Source: Lachnospiraceae bacterium (GTDB lineage Bacteria > Bacillota > Clostridia > Lachnospirales > Lachnospiraceae). Taken from it: a stretch of 64,000 bases of DNA. Both the position numbers and the translations under genes were made by a program. The notes below the pieces were generated by a model. That model saw only the letters and a list, made by a program, of their open reading frames with translations, made no database searches and was not told the origin of the DNA. The stretch covers positions 62,001 to 126,000 of the forward strand of contig SVFK01000003.1 of NCBI GenBank assembly GCA_015056915.1. Direction: 5' to 3'. Below, one piece after another: positions 54,722-63,442 of the stretch. The stretch's first letter is position 1, and each line of letters starts with the position of its first letter.

Positions 54722-55351
54722 ATGAATACTATTATTACAATTGGACGTCAGTTTGGTTCTGCCGGACGTGAAATAGGGGAAAAGGTTGCAGAATATTTTG
54801 GTATTAAATGCTACGATAAGGAGCTTTTAAGTCGTGCTGCGAAGGAAAGTGGCTTCTGCGAAGAAATGATTCAAAATCATGATGAGAGACCTACGAATTC
54901 CTTTCTGTATAATCTGGTAATGGATACTTATTCCTTTGGCTACAATGCATCATCCTTTGTTGATATGCCCATCAGTCACAAGGTGTTTTTGGCACAGTTT
55001 GATACCATCAAGAAAATTGCAGATGAAGGTCCTTGTGTTATTGTAGGACGTTGTGCTGATTATGCGCTTGCTGATTACAAGAATTGTGTACATCTTTTCA
55101 TTTATGGTGATGAAGATGTAAAAACAAAGAGAATCATGCAAAAATATGATTTGCCGGAAGGTAAAGCAAGAGAAATGATTAGCAAGAAGGATAAGCAGCG
55201 CCAAAGCTATTATAATTATTATTCTTCTAAGAAATGGGGACGCGCAGACAGCTATGACCTGTGCATCAACAGCAGTGTTCTGGGTGTAGAAGGTACTGTT
55301 AAGCTTATTACTCAGTATGTAGAAGATTTTGAGAAGAGAAACATGGAATAA
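54722..55351 (+). CDS. Cytidylate kinase-like family protein
   Basis: A 209-residue P-loop protein of the cytidylate-kinase-like group. TIGRQFGSAGREIGEKVAE at the N-terminus is the modified phosphate loop, with GPCVIVGRCADYAL near residue 105 and HLFIYGDEDVKTKRIM near 125. SKKDKQRQSYYNYYSSKKWG near 160 is the typical lid. The true substrate of this branch is not established. ATG 54722 follows GGTGG; upstream in-frame codons have no ribosome binding site. Confidence 0.85.
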   Translation: MNTIITIGRQFGSAGREIGEKVAEYFGIKCYDKELLSRAAKESGFCEEMIQNHDERPTNSFLYNLVMDTYSFGYNASSFVDMPISHKVFLAQFDTIKKIADEGPCVIVGRCADYALADYKNCVHLFIYGDEDVKTKRIMQKYDLPEGKAREMISKKDKQRQSYYNYYSSKKWGRADSYDLCINSSVLGVEGTVKLITQYVEDFEKRNME

Positions 55352-55465
55352 TTTAGGAGAAGGTATATGGCATACTTTAATTCAGGGGTAGTTATTGTCG
55401 ATAATCAATTAAAGATTATAAAGGGTGCCAAAGGTTTTTTTGCATTAATTATGTAGGAGAATTCC

Positions 55466-55843
55466 ATGACCCTTGAACAAAGTATATACAAGGATGATTT
55501 TGCCGGTGTAAAGGAAGTGTGCGAAAAGGTATGGAATACCGGAGAGAAAATGTATGTGACATACCGGGTTTTTCGCAGGGATGAAACAACTCACTGGGTA
55601 ATAGCATCTATTGATAAAACATGGTTAGCCGGTGAAGCCGTGCTCGAATTGAATCTCCAGTCAGTTGATGACTTGGAACAGGAGCTGGCAAGCATGCAGG
55701 AAAGCATCAGTGAGTACGGCAGCTACATGGGTATTTTGGATGAAATCTTCTTTAAATATGATATTGAAACAGATGATTTATGCCTTTTTATGGGAGGTAA
55801 TAATCAAAAGGTTGTAGTTTATAATGGCAGCTTGGACAGTTAG
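55466..55843 (+). CDS. Middle PAS-like segment of the interrupted GGDEF gene, with its own start signal
   Basis: 125 residues from ATG 55466 to the second TAG. The first TAG overlaps AGGAGA at 55455-55460, which stands six bases before this ATG, so ribosomes ending at the first TAG could restart here. The product (TLEQSIYKDDFAGVKEVCEK) covers the rest of the first PAS-like domain and a helix (LEQELASMQESISEYG). Alone it would be a fragment without an output domain. Confidence 0.45.
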   Translation: MTLEQSIYKDDFAGVKEVCEKVWNTGEKMYVTYRVFRRDETTHWVIASIDKTWLAGEAVLELNLQSVDDLEQELASMQESISEYGSYMGILDEIFFKYDIETDDLCLFMGGNNQKVVVYNGSLDS

Positions 55844-55957
55844 GAAGATAGCCTTGAAGACAAGGGGGCTTTTTCCGACGAAAAGTATAGGGATGCTTTT
55901 ACTAACCTTTGTCAGGATTTACAACAGGGCTCCAGACATTTTTCTCATGAAATTGTA

Positions 55958-57139
55958 TTGCCACATCTGGTTCGAGGGGAAGAAAAGGAGATTTATCTTT
56001 TTAAGGGGCGTTCGGTTGTAATTGACTCCGGTAAAAATCTGGCGCTTGGCTGTGTATATACCATTACCAAGAATTCAAGGCGGCGCAAGACCAGAATGGG
56101 CGCCGATGCATTTCGTGATGAATTAACCGGGCTTTTAAGTAAACAAACAATTACAGAATATATCCGCAATGCAATGTCTGTCAAAGCAGAATACACATGT
56201 TATCTGTGTGTGCTGGATATTGATAATTTTAAGTATGTAAACGATAATTATGGTCACCTGTTCGGAGATGAGGTTATTGTAACGGTTGCGGATATTCTGA
56301 AAGAAGCGGTAGGCGAGCGTGGTGTGGTAGGACGTATCGGCGGTGATGAAATGCTGCTTTTCCTTGAGAATATAGCAGATCGTGCAGATTTGAAAAGTAT
56401 CCTGCGCACAGTACGCAGTAATGTGGAATGGGCATATAAAGATGTTAAGGAGGATTTGAACCTCAGCTGTTCCATAGGTGCTGCAGCATGGCCTGCAGAT
56501 GCCGGTGATTATGATACGCTTTTTAAAATTGCAGATAAGATGCTTTATCGTGCTAAGGAAAATGGCAAGAATCGCTATATCATATACACTCCGGAGCTCC
56601 ATGGCGATGTATTAAATGCTGAAGACGTGACTGCTTATGAGGTACAGCAAAGTAAATCGGTCGGTGCCGGAAATAAAGAGCAATTTTTGATGGACTTTAC
56701 GGAATATTTTATGTTCCGAAATATATGGAATATTCAGATAGCTTTGGAAGAGACCGGAAAAGCCTTTGATTTAAAAGAGGTAAATATATTTTTTGATGAA
56801 CCGGCATATTCACCAATGCATTGGAGAGCAGATGGAAAACCGGTAGAAACAAAGTTTTTGTCTTATGGAGGCACAACTCAATTCAGACAGCTTTTTACTG
56901 AAAACAATCTTGCTGTAATTAATCATATCAGTAATATGCAATATACTTGTCCCGAGGTATATCGTGAATTGAAGGAAATGCAAGTGACTGCAGCTTTGAT
57001 TTATCGTATGGATAATGGTGTGCCCGGGTATATTACTTTTTATAAGGAGGAGCCGACCTCAAGATTATGGCCCGAATCTGATAAAGCATATTTGAATTTG
57101 ATTGGTAAAATGTTTGCCTTGTTTATCAGCGGAAGATAA
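55958..57139 (+). CDS. GGDEF-GAF segment of the interrupted gene
   Basis: The part after the second TAG in the same frame. The first in-frame start codon is TTG 55958 without a ribosome binding site; the first ATG is 56096, just before the GGDEF domain. Intact signatures are MGADAFRDELTGLLSK, DIDNFKYVNDNYGHLFGDE, GRIGGDEMLLFLE and ADKMLYRAKENGKNRY, then a GAF-like domain of about 150 residues to the end. If translated alone it would be a diguanylate-cyclase-like protein without its sensor. Confidence 0.5.
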   Translation: MPHLVRGEEKEIYLFKGRSVVIDSGKNLALGCVYTITKNSRRRKTRMGADAFRDELTGLLSKQTITEYIRNAMSVKAEYTCYLCVLDIDNFKYVNDNYGHLFGDEVIVTVADILKEAVGERGVVGRIGGDEMLLFLENIADRADLKSILRTVRSNVEWAYKDVKEDLNLSCSIGAAAWPADAGDYDTLFKIADKMLYRAKENGKNRYIIYTPELHGDVLNAEDVTAYEVQQSKSVGAGNKEQFLMDFTEYFMFRNIWNIQIALEETGKAFDLKEVNIFFDEPAYSPMHWRADGKPVETKFLSYGGTTQFRQLFTENNLAVINHISNMQYTCPEVYRELKEMQVTAALIYRMDNGVPGYITFYKEEPTSRLWPESDKAYLNLIGKMFALFISGR

Positions 57140-57187
57140 GCAAGGCAACTTGCTTGTATAATGCAGTGATTTTTTGGTAAAAAGGTA

Positions 57188-57217
57188 TTGACATTTAAAG
57201 GCACCTCATGCTATTAT
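57188..57217 (+). promoter_or_regulatory. Promoter of rplU-prp-rpmA
   Basis: TTGACA at 57188-57193, an 18-base spacer and TATTAT at 57212-57217. Confidence 0.8.
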
Positions 57218-57221
57218 ACTA

Positions 57222-57318
57222 CGGTATGCCGCATAACTAGGTATAAGTGTGTTCTTTTTTAAGAAAACCACCAAAGTTAGCGAGTAAATGAATGGTTACA
57301 TTCATGAATAGGAGGTGC
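57222..57318 (+). promoter_or_regulatory. Probable L21-type ribosomal protein leader
   Basis: About 100 bases of leader RNA before rplU with two hairpins: GTTCTT/AAGAA-containing near 57250-57266 and ATGAATG/CATTCAT at 57288-57305, just ahead of ATAGGAGGTG. Firmicutes rplU operons are known to carry an L21 leader thought to give feedback control; the match here rests on position and hairpins only. Confidence 0.5.
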
Positions 57319-57325
57319 CTTAATT

Positions 57326-57631
57326 ATGTACGCAATTATTGCAACAGGTGGAAAACAGTACAAGGTTTCCGAAGGTGATATCATCAAGGTTGAGAAGCTG
57401 AATGGTGAAGCCGGTAATACTGTTACTTTTGATCAGGTAATCGCAGTAAGCGACGATACCCTCAAGGTTGGTGCAGATGTTGCTAATGCAACCGTATCCG
57501 CAACCGTTATGGAGCAGGGTAAGGGTAAGAAGGTTATTGTATACAAATACAAGAGAAAAACCGGATACCACAAAAAGAATGGTCATAGACAAGCATACAC
57601 TAAGGTTAAGATTGACAAGATTAATGCATAA
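57326..57631 (+). CDS. rplU: 50S ribosomal protein L21
   Basis: A 101-residue L21: [20 protein letters not shown] at the start and [17 protein letters not shown] near residue 78 are the family signatures. It binds 23S rRNA domain I with L20. ATG after AGGAGGTG. It is first in the rplU-prp-rpmA operon, only five bases before prp. Confidence 0.97.
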   Translation: MYAIIATGGKQYKVSEGDIIKVEKLNGEAGNTVTFDQVIAVSDDTLKVGADVANATVSATVMEQGKGKKVIVYKYKRKTGYHKKNGHRQAYTKVKIDKINA

Positions 57632-57636
57632 TCATT

Positions 57637-57981
57637 ATGACTACTATTATTATTCGTAAAGACAATAACAACGCATACAAAGGCTTTATTTGTATGGGAC
57701 ATGCAGAATATGCCAGGAAGAGGTTGTTTGGTAAATCGCCGGATATATTGTGTTCGGCAATATCTGTACTGGTAATCAGTACTATTAATTCTCTGGAAGA
57801 GCTTGCAGGCGAGAAGCTTTCGGTTGCTTCGAATGAGGAGACAGGTTTTATCAAATGTGATTTTGAAGGCATTCTGCAGGAAAAGTCCATATTTCTGATG
57901 GATTCCATGGTATTTTCCCTTGAGAATCTGAGTAAGAAGTACGGTGAACAGTATTTGCAAGTAAAATTCGAGGAGGTGTAG
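57637..57981 (+). CDS. prp: Ribosomal-processing cysteine protease Prp
   Basis: A 114-residue Prp (YsxB). The catalytic His is in FICMGHAEYARK near residue 22 and the Cys in PDILCSAISVLVIST near 38. In Staphylococcus this enzyme removes the N-terminal extension of L27, encoded directly downstream. The protein lies between L21 and L27 as in other Bacillota. An ATG at 57637 follows the rplU stop with little room for a ribosome binding site, so coupling to rplU translation is likely. Confidence 0.95.
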   Translation: MTTIIIRKDNNNAYKGFICMGHAEYARKRLFGKSPDILCSAISVLVISTINSLEELAGEKLSVASNEETGFIKCDFEGILQEKSIFLMDSMVFSLENLSKKYGEQYLQVKFEEV

Positions 57982-57984
57982 ACC

Positions 57985-58269
57985 ATGTTTAATTTGAACC
58001 TTCAATTTTTCGCTCATAAAAAGGGAGTTGGTTCTACCAAGAACGGTAGAGATTCCGAGGCTAAGAGATTAGGTGCGAAGAGAGCTGACGGCCAGTTTGT
58101 TAAGGCTGGTAATATTCTGTACAGACAGCGCGGAACCAAGATTCATCCCGGTGTTAACGTAGGTATCGGCGGCGATGATACTTTGTTTGCTTTAGTTGAC
58201 GGTGTTCTTCGTTTCGAAAGAAAAGGAAGAGACAAGAAGCAGGCTTCCGTATATCCTGTAGAGAAATAA
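57985..58269 (+). CDS. rpmA: 50S ribosomal protein L27 with cleavable N-terminus
   Basis: A 94-residue L27 with the extension [14 protein letters not shown], which carries the Prp recognition motif; cleavage after the two Phe would remove nine residues and expose the flexible tail that reaches the peptidyl transferase centre. [18 protein letters not shown] and [20 protein letters not shown] are standard. ATG follows GAGGAGGTG. A perfect terminator stands behind it. Confidence 0.97.
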   Translation: MFNLNLQFFAHKKGVGSTKNGRDSEAKRLGAKRADGQFVKAGNILYRQRGTKIHPGVNVGIGGDDTLFALVDGVLRFERKGRDKKQASVYPVEK

Positions 58270-58282
58270 TAAGAGTTACGCA

Positions 58283-58318
58283 GGGCTTCAAACAAATCAA
58301 TGTTTGAAGCCCTTTTAG
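58283..58318 (+). terminator. Terminator after rpmA
   Basis: GGGCTTCAAACA at 58283-58294 and TGTTTGAAGCCC at 58301-58312 form a perfect 12-bp stem followed by TTTT. Confidence 0.93.
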
Positions 58319-58337
58319 TCCTATCAATATTAATTAG

Positions 58338-59657
<1,320 letters not shown>

Positions 59658-59682
59658 GAATTCAAATAAAAAGGAGTATACT

Positions 59683-59973
59683 ATGACAAGCAAGCAGAGA
59701 GCATATTTAAAGAGTCTTGCAAGTAATCTTGACCCGATTTTTCATGTGGGAAAGTCCAGTCTCACACCGGAGCTTACAGCAGCTATTGGTGAAGCCTTTA
59801 ACAACAATGAGCTGATTAAGGTTGCTGTGCTGAAGAATTGTATGGATGATCCCAGAATTATTGCAGAAGCTGTTGCCGAGAGAACACATTCTCAGGTAGT
59901 TCAGGTAATTGGTAAGAAAATTGTTTTGTACAAGCCCAATAAGGACAAGCCCAAGATTGAATTACCTAAATAA
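59683..59973 (+). CDS. yhbY: YhbY family RNA-binding protein (CRM domain)
   Basis: A 96-residue CRM-domain protein: MTSKQRAYLKSLASNLDPIF at the start, VGKSSLTPELTAAIGEAF and the GxxG-type loop in VVQVIGKKIVLYK. It is linked with pre-50S particles. ATG 59683 after AAAAGGAG; the open frame extends into obgE but without a start signal. Confidence 0.92.
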   Translation: MTSKQRAYLKSLASNLDPIFHVGKSSLTPELTAAIGEAFNNNELIKVAVLKNCMDDPRIIAEAVAERTHSQVVQVIGKKIVLYKPNKDKPKIELPK

Positions 59974-60024
59974 TCTGCAGTGTGTTTGAAAAGAGACAGT
60001 GTTAATGCAGGTATGGAGGGCAAT

Positions 60025-60639
60025 ATGAGAAAAATAGGTATTATGGGAGGCACCTTTAATCCTATCCATATGGGACATCTTCTTTTGGCGCAGTGGGCTT
60101 TGGACGAAGTCAAGCTGGATGAAGTATGGGTTATGCCAACAGGCGTTTCTTATCTGAAAGCAGGTCGGGATGTTACGGCGCCGGAGGACAGATATCATAT
60201 GGCATGTCTGGCTGTACAAAATAACGAAAAGTTTCGTTGCTGTGATATGGAAATCAAACGGGAAGGCTATACCTACAGCTATGAAACGATGATAGAGCTT
60301 CATGACAGGTATCCTCAGGATCATTTTTACTTTATTTTTGGAGCGGACTGTCTTTTTTCTATTGAAAATTGGAAATGTCCGGAACAGATTTTTGCCAACT
60401 GTACTGTGCTTGCCGCAGTGCGGGGAGACATGGACACAGAAGCCATGCAAAGCAAAATAGAAGAGCTGAAGCAAAAGTATCATGCAGATATTATGCTTCT
60501 TCCTTTTATGCAGTTGGAAATTTCTTCTACGGATATCAGAGAACGTATCAATATGGGAAAAAGTGTACGTTATCTTGTCCCGGATGATGTTATTGCATAT
60601 ATAGAAGAAAAAGGATTGTATCAAAATGAAGTCAAATGA
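60025..60639 (+). CDS. nadD: Nicotinate-nucleotide adenylyltransferase
   Basis: A 204-residue nucleotidyltransferase that makes deamido-NAD from nicotinate mononucleotide and ATP. GIMGGTFNPIHMGHLLLAQ at the N-terminus carries the HxGH motif, and the second motif is ISSTDIRERI near residue 170. FIFGADCLFSIENWK near 105 is also typical. ATG 60025 with GGAGGG in front; ATG 60013 and GTG 59980 lack proper spacing. The end overlaps yqeK by 14 bases. Confidence 0.94.
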   Translation: MRKIGIMGGTFNPIHMGHLLLAQWALDEVKLDEVWVMPTGVSYLKAGRDVTAPEDRYHMACLAVQNNEKFRCCDMEIKREGYTYSYETMIELHDRYPQDHFYFIFGADCLFSIENWKCPEQIFANCTVLAAVRGDMDTEAMQSKIEELKQKYHADIMLLPFMQLEISSTDIRERINMGKSVRYLVPDDVIAYIEEKGLYQNEVK

Positions 60640-61207
60640 TTTAAGAAAAATCCGGAAAGCGTTGAAGAAAACGTTAGATGTGAAACGTTTTGAGCATACT
60701 GTTGGAGTGGAGTACACTGCTGCAGCACTTGCAATGAGGTATGGCGGTGACATAAAAAATGCCCAGCTGGCAGGTCTTTTACATGATTGTGCCAAATGTC
60801 TTTCAAATGATAAGCTGTTGTCCCTTTGCGAAAAGCATAATATCAGTATTAATGAAATCGAGAGGAAGAATCCTTTCTTACTGCATGCCAAGGTTGGCAG
60901 CTTTTTTGCGATGGAGGAATATAAGGTATATGAGGCGGATGTAATAAATGCAATCTTAAATCATACAACGGGAAGACCGGGTATGAGCTTGCTGGAAAAA
61001 ATTATTTTTATTGCCGATTATATTGAACCCGGAAGAAAGCATGCACCTAACCTAAAGGAGATACGAGAAACTGCGTTTATTGACTTGGACAAGGCTTTGC
61101 TTATGATATTAAAGGATACGCTGGAATATTTGAAAGACTCCGGTGCAGAGTGTGACCCCATGACAGAAAAGACTTATCTGTATTATTTTGAGGAAAGCAG
61201 ACAGTAG
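60626..61207 (+). CDS. yqeK: YqeK-type HD-domain hydrolase
   Basis: A 193-residue HD protein of the YqeK group, known to cleave Ap4A-type dinucleotides symmetrically. HTVGVEYTAAALA near residue 23, LLHDCAK near 50, NAILNHTTGRPGMS near 110 and FIADYIEPGRKH near 130 hold the metal ligands. The order nadD-yqeK-rsfS is that of Bacillus. The start overlaps the end of nadD. Confidence 0.94.
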   Translation: MKSNDLRKIRKALKKTLDVKRFEHTVGVEYTAAALAMRYGGDIKNAQLAGLLHDCAKCLSNDKLLSLCEKHNISINEIERKNPFLLHAKVGSFFAMEEYKVYEADVINAILNHTTGRPGMSLLEKIIFIADYIEPGRKHAPNLKEIRETAFIDLDKALLMILKDTLEYLKDSGAECDPMTEKTYLYYFEESRQ

Positions 61208-61232
61208 GAAGGATAGAAGCGAGGTATTAGAT

Positions 61233-61589
61233 ATGAATGAGAAATCACTTATGATGGCAAAACTTGCCATAGAAGCCTTAGAAGATAAAAAAGCAGAGGA
61301 TATTAAAGTTATCGACATCAGCGAGGTGTCTGTCATTGCAGATTATTTTATTATTGCAGGCGGAAGTAACCCCAGCCAGATTCAGGCGCTTTGCGATAAT
61401 GTGGACGAAAAACTGGGTAAAGCCGGCTTCCCTGCAAAGCAGACAGAAGGCTATGATGCAGCAAATTGGGTGTTGCTTGATTTTGGTGACATTATTGTGC
61501 ATATTTTTGACAAAGAAAACCGTCTTCTTTATGATTTGGAGCGCATCTGGCGTGACGGTAAGCAGCTTGATTTGGAAGAATTAGCATAA
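61233..61589 (+). CDS. rsfS: Ribosomal silencing factor RsfS
   Basis: A 118-residue RsfS that binds L14 and blocks subunit joining in poor conditions. ALEDKKAEDIKVIDISEVS, DYFIIAGGSNPSQIQALCDN and WVLLDFGDIIVHIFDKENR are the conserved blocks. GCGAGGT supports ATG 61233. The stop codon lies in the first unit of a 12-bp tandem repeat. Confidence 0.95.
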   Translation: MNEKSLMMAKLAIEALEDKKAEDIKVIDISEVSVIADYFIIAGGSNPSQIQALCDNVDEKLGKAGFPAKQTEGYDAANWVLLDFGDIIVHIFDKENRLLYDLERIWRDGKQLDLEELA

Positions 61590-61628
61590 AAATTAGCATA
61601 AAAATTAGCACAAAAATTAGCATAAGAA
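61581..61628 (+). repeat. Four copies of a 12-bp tandem repeat at the rsfS stop
   Basis: TTAGCATAAAAA is repeated four times (61581, 61593, 61605 with one base change, 61617). Each unit can encode Leu-Ala-stop or, in the third, a changed codon, so the rsfS C-terminus and stop appear to have been copied. Confidence 0.9.
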
Positions 61629-61680
61629 AAAGAGCTTTTAGGTATTCGTTAGTATCAGATACCTCAAAGCTCTTTCTTCT
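61629..61680. terminator. Bidirectional terminator between rsfS and the DUF378 gene
   Basis: AAAGAGCTTT at 61629-61638 and AAAGCTCTTT at 61666-61675 pair perfectly, with inner GGTAT/ATACC arms at 61641-61645 and 61659-61663. Confidence 0.85.
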
Positions 61681-61690
61681 TGTGGCCAAG

Positions 61691-61900
61691 CTATTCCTCT
61701 CTGTCGCCCAGACGCATATAAAAAGTCAAAAGGTATAAGCCACAGAGACCCACGAGAACATAAACAATACGGGACAACCATGACATATCACCGAAGATAA
61801 AAGCTACAAGGTCAAAACGGAACAGACCGATTAACCCCCAGTTTACAGCTCCGATAATAGCAATCGTAAGTGCTGTACAATCTAAAAATTTATTTCCCAT
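61691..61900 (-). CDS. DUF378 small membrane protein
   Basis: A 69-residue protein with two membrane helices and the DUF378 pattern IAIIGAVNWGLIGLFRFDLVAFIFG near residue 14, then SRIVYVLVGLCGLYLL. The function of the family is unknown. AAAGGTAAGG is well placed on the - strand. It converges on rsfS across a shared terminator and diverges from the amino acid transporter. Confidence 0.85.
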   Translation of the reverse strand: MGNKFLDCTALTIAIIGAVNWGLIGLFRFDLVAFIFGDMSWLSRIVYVLVGLCGLYLLTFYMRLGDREE

Positions 61901-62035
61901 ATGAAAACCTTACCTTTCTGCAACCGGCAACTGTACCATAAAATTTAAGCTATGATACACTATTTGGTATGCGGTAATAGAATGCCCAGAAAATAAATCA
62001 AATATGTGCACGGTTTATATTTTTTTGAAATTTTA

Positions 62036-62064
62036 TTGACAAAAAATCCAGAAGCGTGTATCAT
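62036..62064 (+). promoter_or_regulatory. Promoter of the branched-chain amino acid binding protein gene
   Basis: TTGACA at 62036-62041, a 17-base spacer and TATCAT at 62059-62064. The leader holds TTGTAT/ATACAA and GTTATC/GATAAC (62107-62123) inverted repeats before the AAGGAGG site. Confidence 0.82.
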
Positions 62065-62143
62065 TCATATTAAATTGCGTTGTATCTTTGTATACAATTA
62101 CAAAATGTTATCATTAGGATAACAAAAAGGAGGAAATGTTATT

Positions 62144-63304
62144 ATGAAGAAACTCAAAAAGTTAGTTAGCATTGTTGTAGCTTCTGCTATGGTATTAGCT
62201 ATGGCTGGCTGTGGCGCATCTGATGCAGGTAACACTGCAGGTGGAGATACCTTCAAGATTGGTGGTATCGGACCTACTACCGGTGCAGCAGCAATCTATG
62301 GTATGGCTGTTCAGAATGCAGCTCAGCTTGCAGTTGAAGAAATCAATGCAGCAGGTGGTGTAAACGGTTATCAGTTAGAGCTGAATTTCCAGGATGACGA
62401 GCATGATGCAGAGAAGTCTGTAAATGCATACAACAATTTAAAGGACTGGGGCGCACAGATTATTTTAGGTTCTGTTACCAGTGCTCCTTGTATTGCAGTA
62501 GTAGAAAAGACCAAAGAGGATAATATGTTCCAGATTACTCCTTCCGGTACTGCTGTAGAATGTGTACAGTATGATAATGCTTTCCGTGTATGCTTCTCTG
62601 ATCCTACACAGGGTGTTATTGCAGCTCAGTACATTAAGGAAAAAGCTTTAGGTACTAAGATTGCAATTATCTATGACAGCTCCGATACTTATTCTACCGG
62701 TATTTACGAAGCTTTCGCAGGTGAAGCAGCAAATCAGTCTCTGGAAATCGTTTCTACAGAAGCATTTACCGCAGACAGCAATAAGGACTTCTCCGTTCAG
62801 CTTCAGAAGGCTAAGGATGCAGGTGCAGATTTAGTATTTTTACCTATTTACTACAGTGAATCTGCTCTGATTCTTTCTCAGGCTGCTCAGATGGCTTATG
62901 CACCTACCTTCTTCAGTGTAGACGGTATGGACGGTATCTTAAGTGTAGATAACTTCGATGCTTCCTTAGCAGAGGGTTCTATTTTCTTAAGCCCCTTCAC
63001 AAGCACTGTAAATGCAAAGGCAGAGACCTTCAGTGCAGCATACGAAGCAAAATTTGGCGAGATTCCTAACCAGTTTGCAGCAGATTCCTATGATGCAGTT
63101 TATATTATTAAGCAGGCTCTTGAAGCAAAGAATGCTACTCCTGATATGACTGTAAGTGATTTGTGTGAAGCTCTTAAGAGTGCAATGGTAGAAATCAACT
63201 TCAGCGGTACAACCGGTGACAGCATCACTTGGAGTGCTGACGGTGAGCCTACCAAAGCGCCTATTGCAATCAAGATTGTTAATGGTGAATATACTGTACT
63301 GTAA
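62144..63304 (+). CDS. ABC transporter substrate-binding lipoprotein, LivJ-like
   Basis: A 386-residue type I periplasmic-binding-fold protein. The signal peptide ends in a lipobox (MVLAMAGC, Cys near residue 23). FKIGGIGPTTGAAAIYGMAVQNAAQLAVEEINAAGGVNG is the start of the Peripla_BP_6 domain, and YDSSDTYSTGIYEAF near 185 continues it. With the LivH permease gene after it, import of branched-chain or other hydrophobic amino acids is likely. Codons are biased (GCA, GTA, CTT), as expected for a strongly expressed gene with a strong promoter. Confidence 0.92.
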   Translation: MKKLKKLVSIVVASAMVLAMAGCGASDAGNTAGGDTFKIGGIGPTTGAAAIYGMAVQNAAQLAVEEINAAGGVNGYQLELNFQDDEHDAEKSVNAYNNLKDWGAQIILGSVTSAPCIAVVEKTKEDNMFQITPSGTAVECVQYDNAFRVCFSDPTQGVIAAQYIKEKALGTKIAIIYDSSDTYSTGIYEAFAGEAANQSLEIVSTEAFTADSNKDFSVQLQKAKDAGADLVFLPIYYSESALILSQAAQMAYAPTFFSVDGMDGILSVDNFDASLAEGSIFLSPFTSTVNAKAETFSAAYEAKFGEIPNQFAADSYDAVYIIKQALEAKNATPDMTVSDLCEALKSAMVEINFSGTTGDSITWSADGEPTKAPIAIKIVNGEYTVL

Positions 63305-63315
63305 TAGTACGATTG

Positions 63316-63347
63316 AAAAGGGTTGCCTTTCCGGCAACCCTTTTTTA
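63316..63347 (+). terminator. Terminator between the binding protein and livH
   Basis: AAGGGTTGCC at 63318-63327 and GGCAACCCTT at 63333-63342 pair perfectly, followed by a T run. It may allow more binding protein than permease to be made. Confidence 0.9.
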
Positions 63348-63366
63348 TTGATTTCAGTTGTTTTGC

Positions 63367-63396
63367 TTGCGTCATAATAATGTGTCGTGGTATAAT
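63367..63396 (+). promoter_or_regulatory. Promoter of livH
   Basis: TTGCGT at 63367-63372, an 18-base spacer and TATAAT at 63391-63396. Confidence 0.6.
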
Positions 63397-63442
63397 ACTG
63401 AAAGTGTTTATTTTGTATTATCGGTTTATGATGGAGGTAATT

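Larger units (their letters stand above)
55367..57139 (+). pseudogene. PAS-like/GGDEF/GAF protein interrupted by two in-frame TAG codons
   Basis: A single frame of 590 codons from ATG 55367 (after AGGAGAAGG) to the TAA at 57137-57139 is broken only by TAG at 55454-55456 (codon 30) and TAG at 55841-55843 (codon 159). The pieces read as one protein: a PAS-like domain (MAYFNSGVVIVDNQLKIIKG, YRVFRRDETTHWVIASID), a second PAS-like region, a GGDEF domain (FRDELTGLLSK, VLDIDNFKYVNDNYGHLFGD, GRIGGDEM) and a GAF-like end. The GGDEM variant may or may not make cyclic di-GMP. No frameshift exists over 1.77 kb. It may be a recent pseudogene or be read through. Confidence 0.75.

Noticed and set aside
55367..57139. 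The TAG codons as a sign of a different genetic code.
   Set aside because: Several normal genes in the window end in TAG (for example the MutS-like, yqeK and nrdG genes), so TAG is a regular stop here.
57198..57319. AGGCACCT (57199-57206) is complementary to AGGTGCCT over the rplU ribosome binding site.
   Set aside because: The left copy lies in the promoter spacer and would not be transcribed, so it cannot mask the site in the mRNA.
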